Part shown: positions 1 through 8,688 of the stretch, piece after piece
How positions within the stretch are numbered: position 1 is the first letter of the stretch
Layout: every line of letters starts with the position of its first letter
Assembly: GCA_947445215.1 (NCBI GenBank)
Contig: CANFDA010000004.1
Coordinates: 1-42,536 of the forward strand
Direction: 5' to 3'
Length of the DNA: 42,536 nucleotides
From: Alphaproteobacteria bacterium
GTDB lineage: Bacteria; Pseudomonadota; Alphaproteobacteria; Micropepsales; Micropepsaceae
The notes under the pieces: generated by a model
What the model was told of the DNA's origin: nothing
The model's database searches: none
What the model saw: the letters and a program-made list of their open reading frames with translations, nothing else
Program-made: the position numbers and the translations under genes

Positions 1-125
1 CGGAAGCCGGTGCGCCCCCGCCGCCCACCCGCCGCTCCCGCGGACTGTTCGGCTGGCTGTTTGGGGGCGGCGAAGACGACGAGCAGCCAGCACCACCGTC
101 GCGCGAAGAAGCCCAACCCCGGTAA
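1..125 (+). CDS. C-terminal tail of an unidentified protein (partial)
   Basis: The window opens inside a reading frame that ends with TAA at 123-125. The visible 40 residues are proline-, arginine- and acid-rich with a hydrophobic patch (GLFGWLFGGG) followed by an acidic cluster (EDDEQ). Such low-complexity tails end many envelope proteins of alphaproteobacteria, including bifunctional penicillin-binding proteins, but no domain is visible, so no function is assigned. The frame choice rests on composition only; the alternative frame starting at GTG 10 gives a less protein-like product. Confidence 0.45.
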   Translation, partial: EAGAPPPPTRRSRGLFGWLFGGGEDDEQPAPPSREEAQPR

Positions 126-199
126 TTTGTTGAACCCTCCGGCGCAGTTTGCGCATAAGGGGGGAGGCGGGCCTGTGCCGAATTTGCTATAAGCATTCC

Positions 200-1183
200 A
201 TGAAATGCGCCCTTCTCGCCCTAGCCCTCGTTGCCGGTCTCGCCGCCCCCGCTGCGGCCGCCACCAAGATCACCTTCGTCACCGACTGGAAGGCGCAGGC
301 CGAACATGGCGGCTTCTATCAGGCCGTGGCCGCGGGCCTCTATGCCAAGCGCGGGCTGGACGTCACCATCATCCAGGGCGGCCCGGAAGTGAACGTGCCG
401 CAATTGCTGCTGTCGGGCGCCGCCGATTTCGGCATCGGCTCCAACAGCTTCATCTCGCTGAACATGGCGCGGCAGAATTTGCCGCTGAAGGCGGTGATGG
501 CGGTGTTCCAGAAGGACCCGCAGGTGCTGATGAGCCATCCGCGCCGCGACATCAATTCGCTGGCCGACATGAAGGGCAAGCCGATCCTGATCTCGACGGC
601 GGCCACCACCAGCTTCTGGCCCTGGCTGAAGTCGAAGTTCGGTTTCTCCGACCGCCAGATCCGCAAATACACCCATAATCTTGCGCCGTTCATCGTCGAT
701 CCCAACGCCATACAGGAAGGCTACCTCACCTCCGAGCCCTTCACGGTGGAGAGCCAGGCCAAGTTCAAGCCGAAGATCTTCCTGCTGGCCGATTACGCTT
801 ATCCCGGCTACGCCAACATGGTGCTGGTGAGCCAGGCGCGCATCGACAAGGACCGCGCCACGGTGCAGGCCTTCGTCAACGCCACCCGCGATGGCTGGCT
901 GCAATATCTGAACGGCAATCCGGCACGCGCGAATGCGCTGATCAAGCAGCACAATCCGGACATGACCGATGCGATCATCGCCCAGGCCGTCGCCAAGATG
1001 AAACAGTTCAACCTGGTGCTGACCCGGGATGGCGCGACCTATGGCCTGGGCAGCATGACCGATGCGCGCTGGCAAACCTTTCACCAGACGATGGCGGCGC
1101 TGGGGCTTTATCCCAAGACGATGGATTACAAAAAAGCCTACGACCTTCGCTTCATCCGCCGCGCCGTGCAGAATTTCGAATAG
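200..1183 (+). CDS. ABC transporter substrate-binding protein, NMT1/THI5-like (NitT/TauT type)
   Basis: This 327-residue protein is the periplasmic solute-binding component of the importer encoded by the next two genes. The ATG at 200 is preferred over upstream starts because it opens directly into a signal peptide (MKCALLALALVAGL, cleaved near APAAAA). The mature N-terminus (FVTDWKAQAEHGGFYQA) is typical of the NMT1/THI5-like family, whose known ligands include the thiamine precursor hydroxymethylpyrimidine, riboflavin, nitrate and alkanesulfonates. The AEHGGFY stretch resembles pyrimidine- or riboflavin-type binders most, but the ligand is not proved. No THI-box or FMN riboswitch motif is visible upstream. 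Confidence 0.85.
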   Translation: MKCALLALALVAGLAAPAAAATKITFVTDWKAQAEHGGFYQAVAAGLYAKRGLDVTIIQGGPEVNVPQLLLSGAADFGIGSNSFISLNMARQNLPLKAVMAVFQKDPQVLMSHPRRDINSLADMKGKPILISTAATTSFWPWLKSKFGFSDRQIRKYTHNLAPFIVDPNAIQEGYLTSEPFTVESQAKFKPKIFLLADYAYPGYANMVLVSQARIDKDRATVQAFVNATRDGWLQYLNGNPARANALIKQHNPDMTDAIIAQAVAKMKQFNLVLTRDGATYGLGSMTDARWQTFHQTMAALGLYPKTMDYKKAYDLRFIRRAVQNFE

Positions 1184-1187
1184 TGAG

Positions 1188-1261
1188 GGGCGACCGGCAA
1201 GCCAGGCAAATCGGTCCAGTAGACCGATTTGAGCCACGAACGCCGCGAGTTTGAGCGAACG
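1188..1261 (-). repeat. Dispersed palindromic repeat, copy 1
   Basis: The gap between the binding-protein and ATPase genes holds a palindrome with 10-bp arms, 1207-1216 (CAAATCGGTC) and 1222-1231 (GACCGATTTG). Reverse-complemented, this segment aligns over about 64 bases with 15018-15082 with roughly nine differences, nearly all transitions. It sits inside the ABC operon, so any effect on the downstream genes would be through RNA structure. Confidence 0.75.
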
Positions 1262-1279
1262 GCAAAGGACTAGAAGACA

Positions 1280-2038
1280 GTGCTACTTTCTGCAACTCAT
1301 CTCGCCAAACGCTTCCCCAACGGCGTCGCGGCGCTGGATGATCTTTCCTTTTCGCTGACGACAGGCGATTTCGTTTCGCTGCTGGGCCCATCGGGCTGCG
1401 GCAAGTCCACCGCCCTGCGCCTTATCGCCGGATTGCTGGCGCCCGACCGCGGCAACGTCACCTATGAGAACGGCAAGCCCGATATCGGCTTCGTCTTTCA
1501 GGAACCGACGCTGATGCCCTGGGGCGATGCCCTGGCCAATGCGCGGCTGCCGCTCGATCTCAAGAAAATGCCGCGCGCCGAGGCCGATGTGGCGGCACGC
1601 GCCGCGCTGGCGCGGGTGGGCCTGGCCGGGTTCGAGACAGCGATGCCGCGAGAACTCTCCGGCGGGATGAAAATGCGCGTCTCCATTGCGCGTGCACTCG
1701 CCGCAAAACCAAAAATATTATTGCTGGACGAACCCTTCGCCGCCCTGGACGAAATCACCCGCGCCTCGCTGAACGAGGATCTGCTTCGGCTGTGGCGCGA
1801 GCACCGCGAGCGTAGCAAGCAAAAAAACGAATCCCTGACCATTCTCTTCGTCACCCACAGCGTGGCGGAGAGCTGCTATCTCTCCGAACGAGTACTGGTG
1901 CTCAGCCCACGCCCCGGCCGCCTCACCGCCGACATCGCGCTGCCGAAACAGGCGGAGCGCGCGCCGGGCTTCCGTCTGTCGCCGCAATTTCTCGACTGCC
2001 AGCGCGCCGTGTCACAGGCGTTGGAGCGCGCGGCATGA
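1280..2038 (+). CDS. ABC transporter ATP-binding protein (NitT/TauT type)
   Basis: A 252-residue ATPase that powers the importer. Walker A (GPSGCGKST) is at residues 36-44, the Q-loop is in FVFQEPT near 71-77, the signature LSGGM at 126-130, Walker B ILLLDEP at 146-152, and the H-loop histidine in VTHS at 193. The start is a GTG; no in-frame ATG precedes the conserved beta strand. The 3' end overlaps the permease start by four bases (ATGA), indicating translational coupling. Length and motif order match the SsuB/TauB group. Confidence 0.93.
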   Translation: MLLSATHLAKRFPNGVAALDDLSFSLTTGDFVSLLGPSGCGKSTALRLIAGLLAPDRGNVTYENGKPDIGFVFQEPTLMPWGDALANARLPLDLKKMPRAEADVAARAALARVGLAGFETAMPRELSGGMKMRVSIARALAAKPKILLLDEPFAALDEITRASLNEDLLRLWREHRERSKQKNESLTILFVTHSVAESCYLSERVLVLSPRPGRLTADIALPKQAERAPGFRLSPQFLDCQRAVSQALERAA

Positions 2039-2820
2039 AGAAGATTGCCGAATACGCCTTGCCGTTTCTGCTAGCGCTTTTGCTGCTGGCCCTGTGGGAA
2101 GCCATCGTGCACATCCGCCAGATTCGGCCCTACATCCTGCCTGCGCCCAGTGCCATCGCCTGGGCGCTCTACGCCAACTGGGGCAGCCTGTCGGCCGCGA
2201 TGGCTTCCACCCTGCTTATCACCCTGAAAGGCTTTCTCGGCGCGCTGCTCACCGCCATATTGCTGGCGATCCTGTTCAGCCAAAGTCGCCTAGCGGAAAA
2301 GGCGCTCTATCCCTATGCGGTGGTGCTGCAGGTGACGCCCGTGGTCGCCATCGCGCCGCTGATCCTGATCTGGGTCGGCTTCGAGCGCATCGACATGGCG
2401 CTGGCGCTGATTGCTGGTATCATCGCCTTCTTTCCCATTCTCGCCAGCGCGGTGCAGGGCCTGAAATCGGCCGACTTCAATCTGCTCGATCTGGCCCGGC
2501 TCTATGGCGCGACGCGCTGGCAGACCTTGCGGCGCATCCAGCTTCCGGCCGCGCTGCCCGGCCTGCTCACCGGTATGAAGACGGGCGCGGTGATTGCTCT
2601 GATCGGCGAAGTGACGGCGGAATTTGCCGCCGGCTCCGGCACCGCCACCGGGCTGGCCTGGCGCATCGCCGAGGCCGGCAACCGGCTGGAGATCGCCACG
2701 CTCTTTGCCGCCGTTGCTCTATTGGCGCTGACCGGCGTGCTACTGTTCGTATTGTTGTCGCTGCTGGAATGGGCGCTCCTGCGCCGCTGGCATGAAAGCG
2801 CTATTTCGCGTGAGTTTTAA
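2035..2820 (+). CDS. ABC transporter permease (NitT/TauT type)
   Basis: A 261-residue integral membrane permease with a first membrane segment at about residues 9-25 and at least five more. The cytoplasmic coupling (EAA-like) loop is clear around residues 155-185 ([20 protein letters not shown]), which docks on the ATPase. It completes a three-gene importer in the order binding protein, ATPase, permease. Its last 20 bases overlap the end of the convergent MFS gene, so there is no room for a separate terminator. Confidence 0.92.
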   Translation: MKKIAEYALPFLLALLLLALWEAIVHIRQIRPYILPAPSAIAWALYANWGSLSAAMASTLLITLKGFLGALLTAILLAILFSQSRLAEKALYPYAVVLQVTPVVAIAPLILIWVGFERIDMALALIAGIIAFFPILASAVQGLKSADFNLLDLARLYGATRWQTLRRIQLPAALPGLLTGMKTGAVIALIGEVTAEFAAGSGTATGLAWRIAEAGNRLEIATLFAAVALLALTGVLLFVLLSLLEWALLRRWHESAISREF

Positions 2821-4045
2821 CCGGGGCTGTCTCGCGCATCGCCGCCATGCCGATCAGCCCCAGCGCCATCGCGCCGGTCATGTACCAGGCGGGCGCCAGC
2901 GGCGAGCCTGTCACGTCGATCAGCCAGGTGACGACATACTGGGCCGAACCGCCGAACACCGCCACCGCCAGCGCATAGAGAAAGCCCAGCGAACGGGCCC
3001 GCAGCATGGCGGGATAGCTTTCGGCGATGCTGGTGAGCACGGCGGGCGGAAACAGCCCGACAAAGAAGGCCATGACGCCCGCCGCCAGCGCCACCACCGG
3101 GACTGTGGGCGACAGCAGCATGATGAAGAAGCACGGCACGCCCAGCAGCATCAGAGCGATGCCGCCCATCAGCAGCACCGGCTTGCGGCCGATGCGGTCG
3201 CTCAGGCGGCCGCCCACCAGCGCGCCCGTCATGGCGGCCAGGCCGTAAACAACCGTGCAAAGCGACGCCGATAGCGGCGTCAGGCCCAGCGTGTGCTGCG
3301 CATAGGTGGCGACATAGTTCATTGTGTAGGTGGAGATGGTGGTGGCCGCAATCATCAGCAGCGCCAGCCCCGCCACGGCGCGCGATGGGACGGCGATGCG
3401 CTCCTCGGCCTGGGTAGCGTGCAGCGTCTCGGGCAGGCGGCGTCGCAAAATATACGCGAACGGGATCACTACCGCGCCCAACAGCATGGCGACGCGCCAG
3501 CCCCATTCGCCGAACGCTTCCTGCGGCAGCAGACTTCCGAGCACCGTGCCGACAATGCCGACACAGAGCACGGCGAAATACTGGGTGGCGTTCTGCAATG
3601 ACACATAGCGGCCGCGTTGGCGCAGGGGCGCGGCTTCCATCAGATAAGCGGTGGTGGGGCCGACTTCGCCGCCCAGCGCGAAGCCTTGGCAAAGCCGGAA
3701 GACCAGCGCCAGCGCGGGCGCGGCGATGCCAATCTGGGCATGCGACGGTGTCAGCGCCAGCCCAGCGATGGCGAAGCCCATCAGGCCGAAGGTGAAGAGC
3801 ATAACCGGCTTGCGCCCGATTCGGTCGCCCAGCCGCCCCAGCACCAGCCCGCCCAGGGGGCGTGTCAGGAACCCGGCCCCGAACACGGCCAAGGTCTTCA
3901 GCAGGCTGGCGGTGGCGGAATCCTCGGGAAAGAAGACCTGCCCGATCTGGATGGCGAAAAAGCCGAAGATCAGGAAGTCATAGAATTCCAGTGCATTGCC
4001 GGCCACCACGGCCGCCAGCTGGCCCTTTGTCAGTTGCACTTTCAC
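2801..4045 (-). CDS. MFS transporter, metabolite:H+ symporter (MHS) type
   Basis: A 414-residue, 12-helix carrier. The opening NALEFYDF, the motif-A loop GRLGDRIGRKP after the second helix, the central GFALGGEVGPTTAYLMEAAP segment and a second GGRLSDRIGRKP loop in the C-terminal half are hallmarks of the metabolite:H+ symporter subfamily, which carries citrate, alpha-ketoglutarate, shikimate, proline or betaine. The substrate cannot be read from sequence. The gene stands alone, divergent from the sulfite reductase operon, and its 3' end overlaps the ABC permease gene by 20 bases. Confidence 0.9.
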   Translation of the reverse strand: MKVQLTKGQLAAVVAGNALEFYDFLIFGFFAIQIGQVFFPEDSATASLLKTLAVFGAGFLTRPLGGLVLGRLGDRIGRKPVMLFTFGLMGFAIAGLALTPSHAQIGIAAPALALVFRLCQGFALGGEVGPTTAYLMEAAPLRQRGRYVSLQNATQYFAVLCVGIVGTVLGSLLPQEAFGEWGWRVAMLLGAVVIPFAYILRRRLPETLHATQAEERIAVPSRAVAGLALLMIAATTISTYTMNYVATYAQHTLGLTPLSASLCTVVYGLAAMTGALVGGRLSDRIGRKPVLLMGGIALMLLGVPCFFIMLLSPTVPVVALAAGVMAFFVGLFPPAVLTSIAESYPAMLRARSLGFLYALAVAVFGGSAQYVVTWLIDVTGSPLAPAWYMTGAMALGLIGMAAMRETAPVKTHAK

Positions 4046-4082
4046 ACGACCTAGCCCTTTCGCAGATTAGCATGACCTAAGG

Positions 4083-4112
4083 TTGGACAAAATTTATTAC
4101 TTCATGTATTGT
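4083..4112 (+). promoter_or_regulatory. Candidate sigma-70 promoter of the sulfite reductase operon
   Basis: TTGGAC (4083-4088) and TATTGT (4107-4112) are separated by 18 bases in an AT-rich stretch unlike its surroundings, about 75 bases before the DUF2849 start. It lies in the divergent gap 4046-4187. This is a pattern match only. Confidence 0.4.
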
Positions 4113-4187
4113 GTTGTTCTAAAAAAACTACACCTATGAAATGTTCAAGTCTTGATTCCCAGCCCCGTTCATGGGACATGCCCCGCC

Positions 4188-4496
4188 ATGGCCCAGACGA
4201 TCCAGATGCTCACCGCCAACCGCCTGAAAACCGGCGATGTCCTGTATCGCCATGTCTCCGGCTGGGTGCTGATGCTTGCCGATGGCGAGGTTTATCTCGA
4301 CGCCGCTGCCGCCGACGCCGCCCTGGCCGCGGCGCAGGCCGAGACGGTGCAGAATGATTTCGTCGCGCCCTATCTCTTTGAAGTGCGCGAAAGCGCGGGC
4401 CGCATCGTGCCGGTGAAGGAGCGCGAGATCATCCGCGCCGCCGGTCCCACAGTGCATCCCCATACCGGCAAGCAGGCGGGCCAATACAATGCTTAA
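4188..4496 (+). CDS. DUF2849 domain protein of the sulfite reductase operon
   Basis: A 102-residue protein matching the DUF2849 family, which in alphaproteobacteria is almost always encoded next to the sulfite reductase hemoprotein. It starts with MAQTIQML and shows a short beta-rich N-terminal half (GDVLYRHVSGWVLML) followed by an alanine-rich helix. The ATG at 4188 is chosen over an upstream TTG at 4152 because the 12 extra residues look untranslated. It overlaps cysI by eight bases. Its biochemical role is unknown; linkage suggests a part in assimilatory sulfate reduction. Confidence 0.85.
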   Translation: MAQTIQMLTANRLKTGDVLYRHVSGWVLMLADGEVYLDAAAADAALAAAQAETVQNDFVAPYLFEVRESAGRIVPVKEREIIRAAGPTVHPHTGKQAGQYNA

Positions 4497-6168
4497 TCCC
4501 CGTCAGGTCGAACCCAACATGTACCGCTATGACGAGTTCGACTCGAAATTCGTGCATGAGCGCGTCACCCAGTTCGCAGGCCAGGTGGAACGCCGCCTGA
4601 CGGGCGAACTGACCGAAGACCAGTTCAAGCCGCTGCGGCTGATGAACGGGCTGTATCTGCAACTGCACGCCTACATGCTGCGGGTGGCGGTGCCCTATGG
4701 CACGCTGTCATCGAAGCAGTTGCGCCGCCTGGCCCACATTGCCCGCACTTACGACAAGAATTTCGGCCATTTCACCACGCGACAGAACATCCAGTACAAC
4801 TGGATCAAGCTGGTCGATGTGCCCGCCATCCTGCGCGAGCTGGCCGAAGTCGAGATGCACGCCATCCAGACCAGCGGCAACTGCATCCGCAATGTCACCG
4901 CCGATCAATTTGCGGGCGCCGCCGCCGACGAAATCGAAGACCCGCGTCCGCTAGCCGAGATCATCCGGCAATGGTCGTCTCTGCACCCGGAATTCCTCTT
5001 CCTGCCGCGCAAGTTCAAGATCGCAGTGGGCGGCAGCCCTAACGACCGCGCCGCGCTACTCTATCACGACATGGCGGTGGAGATCGTCCGCAACAAGGAA
5101 GGCCGTACCGGCTACAAGGTGCTGGTCGGCGGCGGCATGGGCCGCACGCCTTATATCGCGCAGGTGATCGGCGAATTCGTCGAGAAGGACGACATCCTGG
5201 CGTTCATGGAAGCGGTGATGCGCGTCTATAACGAGCAGGGCCGCCGCGACAACATCTACAAGGCCCGCATCAAGATCCTCACCAATGCGCTGGGCATCGA
5301 AGAAATGCGCCGCCAGGTGAACATCGAATTCGCGGAGATCAAAAAAGTCGGCACCCTGCAATTGCCCCAGGCCGAGCTGGATCGCATCACCGCCTATTTC
5401 GCAGTCCCAGCTTTTGAAACTGGCCTGTCCGACGCCATGCCGGATGCGGGCCCCGACTTTGCCAACTGGGTACGCACCAACATAACAGCTCACAAGGCGC
5501 CGGGCTATGCCATCGCCACCATCACGCTGAAGACTCCTGGTCAAGTTCCGGGTGATGCCACGTCGGAGCAGATGGACATCATCGCCGACCTGATGGACGA
5601 ATTTAGCGTCGGCGAAGTGCGCGTGACGCATGAGCAGAATCTGGTGCTGCCGCATGTCCGCAATAAAGACCTGCCCGCGATTTTCGCCAAGCTGAAGGAA
5701 CTGGATTTCGCCTCGCCCAATGCCGGGCTGATCACCGACATCATCGCCTGCCCTGGACTGGATTATTGCGACCTGGCTAATGCCCGCTCGATCCCCATCG
5801 CGCAGAAGATCGCGCTGAAGTTCGAAGACCTGGATCGCCAGCACAAGATCGGCGAACTGAAGATCAAGATTTCGGGCTGCATCAATGCCTGCGGCCACCA
5901 CCATGCCGGTCATATCGGCATCCTGGGCGTCGATAAGAAGGGCGTCGAATTCTACCAGCTTCTGCTGGGCGGCTCGGGCGCGGAAGACGCCAGCATCGGC
6001 GACATTATGGGCCCCGGCTTCACCGAGCATGAGATCGCGGGCGCGGTCGAACGCGTCGTCGAGGTCTATCTCGCCCAGCGCAACGACGGCGAACGCTTCC
6101 TCGACACCTATCGCCGCATCGGCATGGAAAAGTTCAAGGCGGCTGCTTACGAGACGGTGGCGGCGTGA
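4489..6168 (+). CDS. cysI: Nitrite/sulfite reductase hemoprotein (assimilatory sulfite reductase, CysI-like)
   Basis: A 559-residue siroheme and [4Fe-4S] enzyme expected to reduce sulfite to sulfide with six electrons in the cytoplasm. The cluster/siroheme ligands are plain: C421-x5-C427 in CPGLDYC and C464-x3-C468 in GCINACGHH. The duplicated ferredoxin-like and NIR/SIR halves have the usual order and length. It sits between DUF2849 (eight-base overlap) and DUF934 (GTGA overlap), which argues for sulfite rather than nitrite reduction. No flavoprotein subunit (CysJ) or siroheme synthase gene lies in the window. Confidence 0.92.
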   Translation: MLNPRQVEPNMYRYDEFDSKFVHERVTQFAGQVERRLTGELTEDQFKPLRLMNGLYLQLHAYMLRVAVPYGTLSSKQLRRLAHIARTYDKNFGHFTTRQNIQYNWIKLVDVPAILRELAEVEMHAIQTSGNCIRNVTADQFAGAAADEIEDPRPLAEIIRQWSSLHPEFLFLPRKFKIAVGGSPNDRAALLYHDMAVEIVRNKEGRTGYKVLVGGGMGRTPYIAQVIGEFVEKDDILAFMEAVMRVYNEQGRRDNIYKARIKILTNALGIEEMRRQVNIEFAEIKKVGTLQLPQAELDRITAYFAVPAFETGLSDAMPDAGPDFANWVRTNITAHKAPGYAIATITLKTPGQVPGDATSEQMDIIADLMDEFSVGEVRVTHEQNLVLPHVRNKDLPAIFAKLKELDFASPNAGLITDIIACPGLDYCDLANARSIPIAQKIALKFEDLDRQHKIGELKIKISGCINACGHHHAGHIGILGVDKKGVEFYQLLLGGSGAEDASIGDIMGPGFTEHEIAGAVERVVEVYLAQRNDGERFLDTYRRIGMEKFKAAAYETVAA

Positions 6169-6653
6169 CCAAGTTGCTCAAGAGCGGTGCTTTCGCCGCC
6201 GATGCTTTCCAGGCCACCGCCGATGATGCCGCCCTGCCCGACGGCCCGGTGATCGTGTCGCTGGCGCGCTTCGAGAAGGAGCGCGAGACGCTCTTGGCTC
6301 GCAACACGCCCATCGGCGTGCGGCTGAAGTCGGACGAAAATCCCACCCGGCTGGGCGATGATGTGAATCGTCTGTCGCTGGTGGCGCTGGAATTCCCCAA
6401 ATTCCGCGATGGCCGCGCCTTTTCCTGGGCCCGGCTGGTACGCACGCGCCTGGGCTTCAAGGGCGAGATCCGCGCTGTGGGCGATTTCCTGTTCGACCAG
6501 TTGAGCTACCAGCACCGAGTCGGCTTCGACGCCTGGGAAGTGCCGGACCATTTCACCATCGAGATGTTCAATGCTGCCCTGGCCGAGATGACCAACGTCT
6601 ATCAGCCTGCCGCCGATGGCAAGAAGACCATCCGGGAATTGCGGGCGCACTAG
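6165..6653 (+). CDS. DUF934 domain protein (sulfite reductase operon)
   Basis: A 162-residue soluble protein of the DUF934 family, a regular partner of alphaproteobacterial sulfite reductase and often annotated as a putative oxidoreductase. The conserved core LVALEFPKFRDGRAFSWARL followed by GEIRAVGDFLFDQ is present. It begins with GTG overlapping the cysI stop by four bases (GTGA), so it is translationally coupled. The family's biochemical role is unproved; it may help deliver electrons. In many relatives cysH (PAPS reductase) is in the same operon; here no cysH follows. Confidence 0.88.
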   Translation: MTKLLKSGAFAADAFQATADDAALPDGPVIVSLARFEKERETLLARNTPIGVRLKSDENPTRLGDDVNRLSLVALEFPKFRDGRAFSWARLVRTRLGFKGEIRAVGDFLFDQLSYQHRVGFDAWEVPDHFTIEMFNAALAEMTNVYQPAADGKKTIRELRAH

Positions 6654-6757
6654 CTCACGCCTTTGTATTCTCCCCCGCCGCCTGTAATTTTCGGTTCAGA
6701 CTCGTATAGTCATGGTACCCATCATTGGGCTGTTTCACCCACCGACAAGGAGATTTC

Positions 6758-7420
6758 ATGCGCAAAACGCTTTTCATTCTTCTCCTCGCCCTGATGCTGG
6801 GCGTGGCGGGCGCCAGCCTGGTCAGCGCGCAACCGCAGCGCCTAGGTACGGCCCAGGCCGGCGAACAGCCGCGCCTTCAGCGCCCCGCGTTTACGCCGGA
6901 ACAGAGGGACGAGCGCCGCGCCACCATGTGCCAGAACATGAACGCCCGTTCCGCCGGCCGACTCGCCTATCTCGAGACACGGATGGAACTGACCGCCGGT
7001 CAGCGGGCCGCTTTCAACCGCTGGCGCGATGTCCGTCTTGCCGCTGCCAAGCGCCGCGCCGAGACTTGCGCCACCACACCGATGGGCCATGGTGGGCGTG
7101 GACTTGGCGCGCAGACGGCGCAGGTGAACCCAACCGAACGCATGGCGCGGCAAGAGCAGATGCTGCGCCAGCGGCTGGCCGACATCACCGCCGAACGCCC
7201 GGCGCTGGACGCGCTCTATGCCAGCCTCACCCCGGAACAGCGGCAGAAATTCACGCCTTCGAACGGCCCCCGCAACGGCATGGGCCGTGCGAACCAGCGC
7301 GCCCGCATCGGCATGATGCGTGACCGCATGGATGGTGGGCCACGTGGACCCATGGGCGGCGGCATGCGCCGTGGTCCCGGTGGCCCGGGCATGGCGCCCC
7401 CGCCGCCACCTCCCCAGTAA
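6758..7420 (+). CDS. Secreted Spy/CpxP-like LTxxQ protein with Gly/Pro-rich tail
   Basis: A 220-residue exported protein. The ATG at 6758 follows a strong AAGGAG site and opens into a signal peptide (MRKTLFILLLALMLGVAGA, cleavage near VSAQ). Two LTxxQ-type motifs, LTAGQ near residue 85 and LTPEQ near residue 162, sit in arginine/alanine-rich helices, as in the periplasmic Spy/CpxP chaperone family. The last 40 residues are methionine-, glycine- and arginine-rich and end in a proline run (PPPPPPQ). A chaperone or envelope-stress role is inferred from the motif only. A strong terminator follows. Confidence 0.7.
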   Translation: MRKTLFILLLALMLGVAGASLVSAQPQRLGTAQAGEQPRLQRPAFTPEQRDERRATMCQNMNARSAGRLAYLETRMELTAGQRAAFNRWRDVRLAAAKRRAETCATTPMGHGGRGLGAQTAQVNPTERMARQEQMLRQRLADITAERPALDALYASLTPEQRQKFTPSNGPRNGMGRANQRARIGMMRDRMDGGPRGPMGGGMRRGPGGPGMAPPPPPPQ

Positions 7421-7433
7421 CGTCATGAAACTT

Positions 7434-7468
7434 TGAAAAAGGGCGCTGTTTCCGCAGCGCCCTTTTTT
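7434..7468 (+). terminator. Rho-independent terminator
   Basis: A perfect 8-bp stem GGGCGCTG (7441-7448) / CAGCGCCC (7455-7462) with a six-base loop is followed by six T (7463-7468) and preceded by an A-run that can lengthen the stem. It ends the LTxxQ gene and could partly work in the other direction. Confidence 0.9.
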
Positions 7469-7503
7469 CTTGCCCCGCACGCCACATTGCCCCACAAACC
7501 GGC

Positions 7504-8685
7504 ATGACCGTACCAGCCACCGCCATCGCCCCGCTCGACTCGCTACCCTGCTATACCTCCGCCCTGAAGGCGATAGAGGCGTTGAAGCCGACCGAGCCGC
7601 TCTATCTGCTGCATCCGGAAAAGTTCGCCGCCCAGGCAAAGATTTTTCTGGAAGGGTTTCCCGGCGAGATTCTCTATGCCGCGAAATCCAATCCGCATCC
7701 CTACGCGCTGGAACTGTTGTGGAATGCGGGCATCCGCCATTTCGACACCGCCTCGCTGGGCGAGATCGAAGGAGTCAAGACGGCGCTGCCCGATGCGATC
7801 TGCCATTTCATGGCGCCGGTGCGCCTGCCCGGCCAGGCCAAGGCGGCGCTGGAACAGCATGGCGTCAAAGATTTCGTGGTCGATACCGACAGCGAGCTGG
7901 ACAAGCTCTTGGCTGAAGTGGGCGACGCCAAGAAAATCCGCGTCTTTGTCCGCCTGGTCGCATCTCTGGGCGGCGCGCTGCTGGAAATGTCGAGCAAATA
8001 TGGCTGCCGCCCGGAAGAAGCCGCCAAGCTGCTGAAGCGGGTGCAGGCGTCGGGCGCGCAGCCCTGCCTCACCTTCCATGTCGGCAGCCAATGCCTGTCG
8101 CCCTTCTCCTATGCCCAGGCGATAGAGATCGCCAACCGCACCGTGGGTCTCGCGGGCGTGCCGATCCGGGCGCTGGATATCGGCGGCGGTTTCCCCATCG
8201 CCTATTCGGGACAGGAGCCGCCGCCCTATCACTGGTATTTCGACATGATCAAGGAAGCCTTTGCCAACATGGATGCGAAGGATGTGCCGGTGATGTGCGA
8301 GCCGGGCCGCGCCTTGTGCGCGCCGGGCATCTCGCTGGTGACGCAGGTGGTCTTGCGGCGCGGCGACCGGCTTTATCTCAATGATGGCATCTATGGCAGC
8401 TTCGACGAGCAGCGCTTCGCCAGCTTCGACGAGGATTATCCCCCCAGCGCCATCACGCTCGATGCCAAGGGCAAGGCCAAGATTCCGGGCGGCGAACTGC
8501 TCCCGTTCCGCGCCTTCGGCCCGACCTGCGATTCCGCCGACAAGCTGCCGCGCTCGCTGATGCTGCCGGACGGGATCAACACCGGCGACTTCATCCTGTT
8601 CGGCGCCATGGGCGCCTATACCGTGTCGTCGCGTTCGAACTTCAACGGCTATTATCCGGATAATTGGGCCGTCATCGTCGCCTGA
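7504..8685 (+). CDS. Fold-III PLP decarboxylase, ornithine decarboxylase-like
   Basis: A 393-residue alanine-racemase-fold (fold type III) decarboxylase. PLP-lysine K61 is in YAAKSN, H192 in FHVGSQ, the phosphate-binding loop is GGGFP (227-231), CEPGRAL begins at 265, and the two residues contributed across the dimer interface are present: D294 in YLNDGIYGSF and C342 in GPTCDSAD. This set fits ornithine (or lysine/ornithine) decarboxylase, which makes putrescine for polyamine synthesis, rather than diaminopimelate decarboxylase. The gene follows a terminator and ends three bases from the convergent rsgA gene. Confidence 0.9.
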   Translation: MTVPATAIAPLDSLPCYTSALKAIEALKPTEPLYLLHPEKFAAQAKIFLEGFPGEILYAAKSNPHPYALELLWNAGIRHFDTASLGEIEGVKTALPDAICHFMAPVRLPGQAKAALEQHGVKDFVVDTDSELDKLLAEVGDAKKIRVFVRLVASLGGALLEMSSKYGCRPEEAAKLLKRVQASGAQPCLTFHVGSQCLSPFSYAQAIEIANRTVGLAGVPIRALDIGGGFPIAYSGQEPPPYHWYFDMIKEAFANMDAKDVPVMCEPGRALCAPGISLVTQVVLRRGDRLYLNDGIYGSFDEQRFASFDEDYPPSAITLDAKGKAKIPGGELLPFRAFGPTCDSADKLPRSLMLPDGINTGDFILFGAMGAYTVSSRSNFNGYYPDNWAVIVA

Positions 8686-8688
8686 GCC

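Noticed and set aside
126-199. TPP or FMN riboswitch upstream of the ABC importer
   Set aside because: The leader is only about 74 bases and lacks the conserved CTGAGA and ACCTGA boxes or RFN-type stems.
221-1237. 338-codon minus-strand frame opposite the ABC binding-protein gene
   Set aside because: Shadow of a conserved gene; histidine/arginine-rich with no motif.
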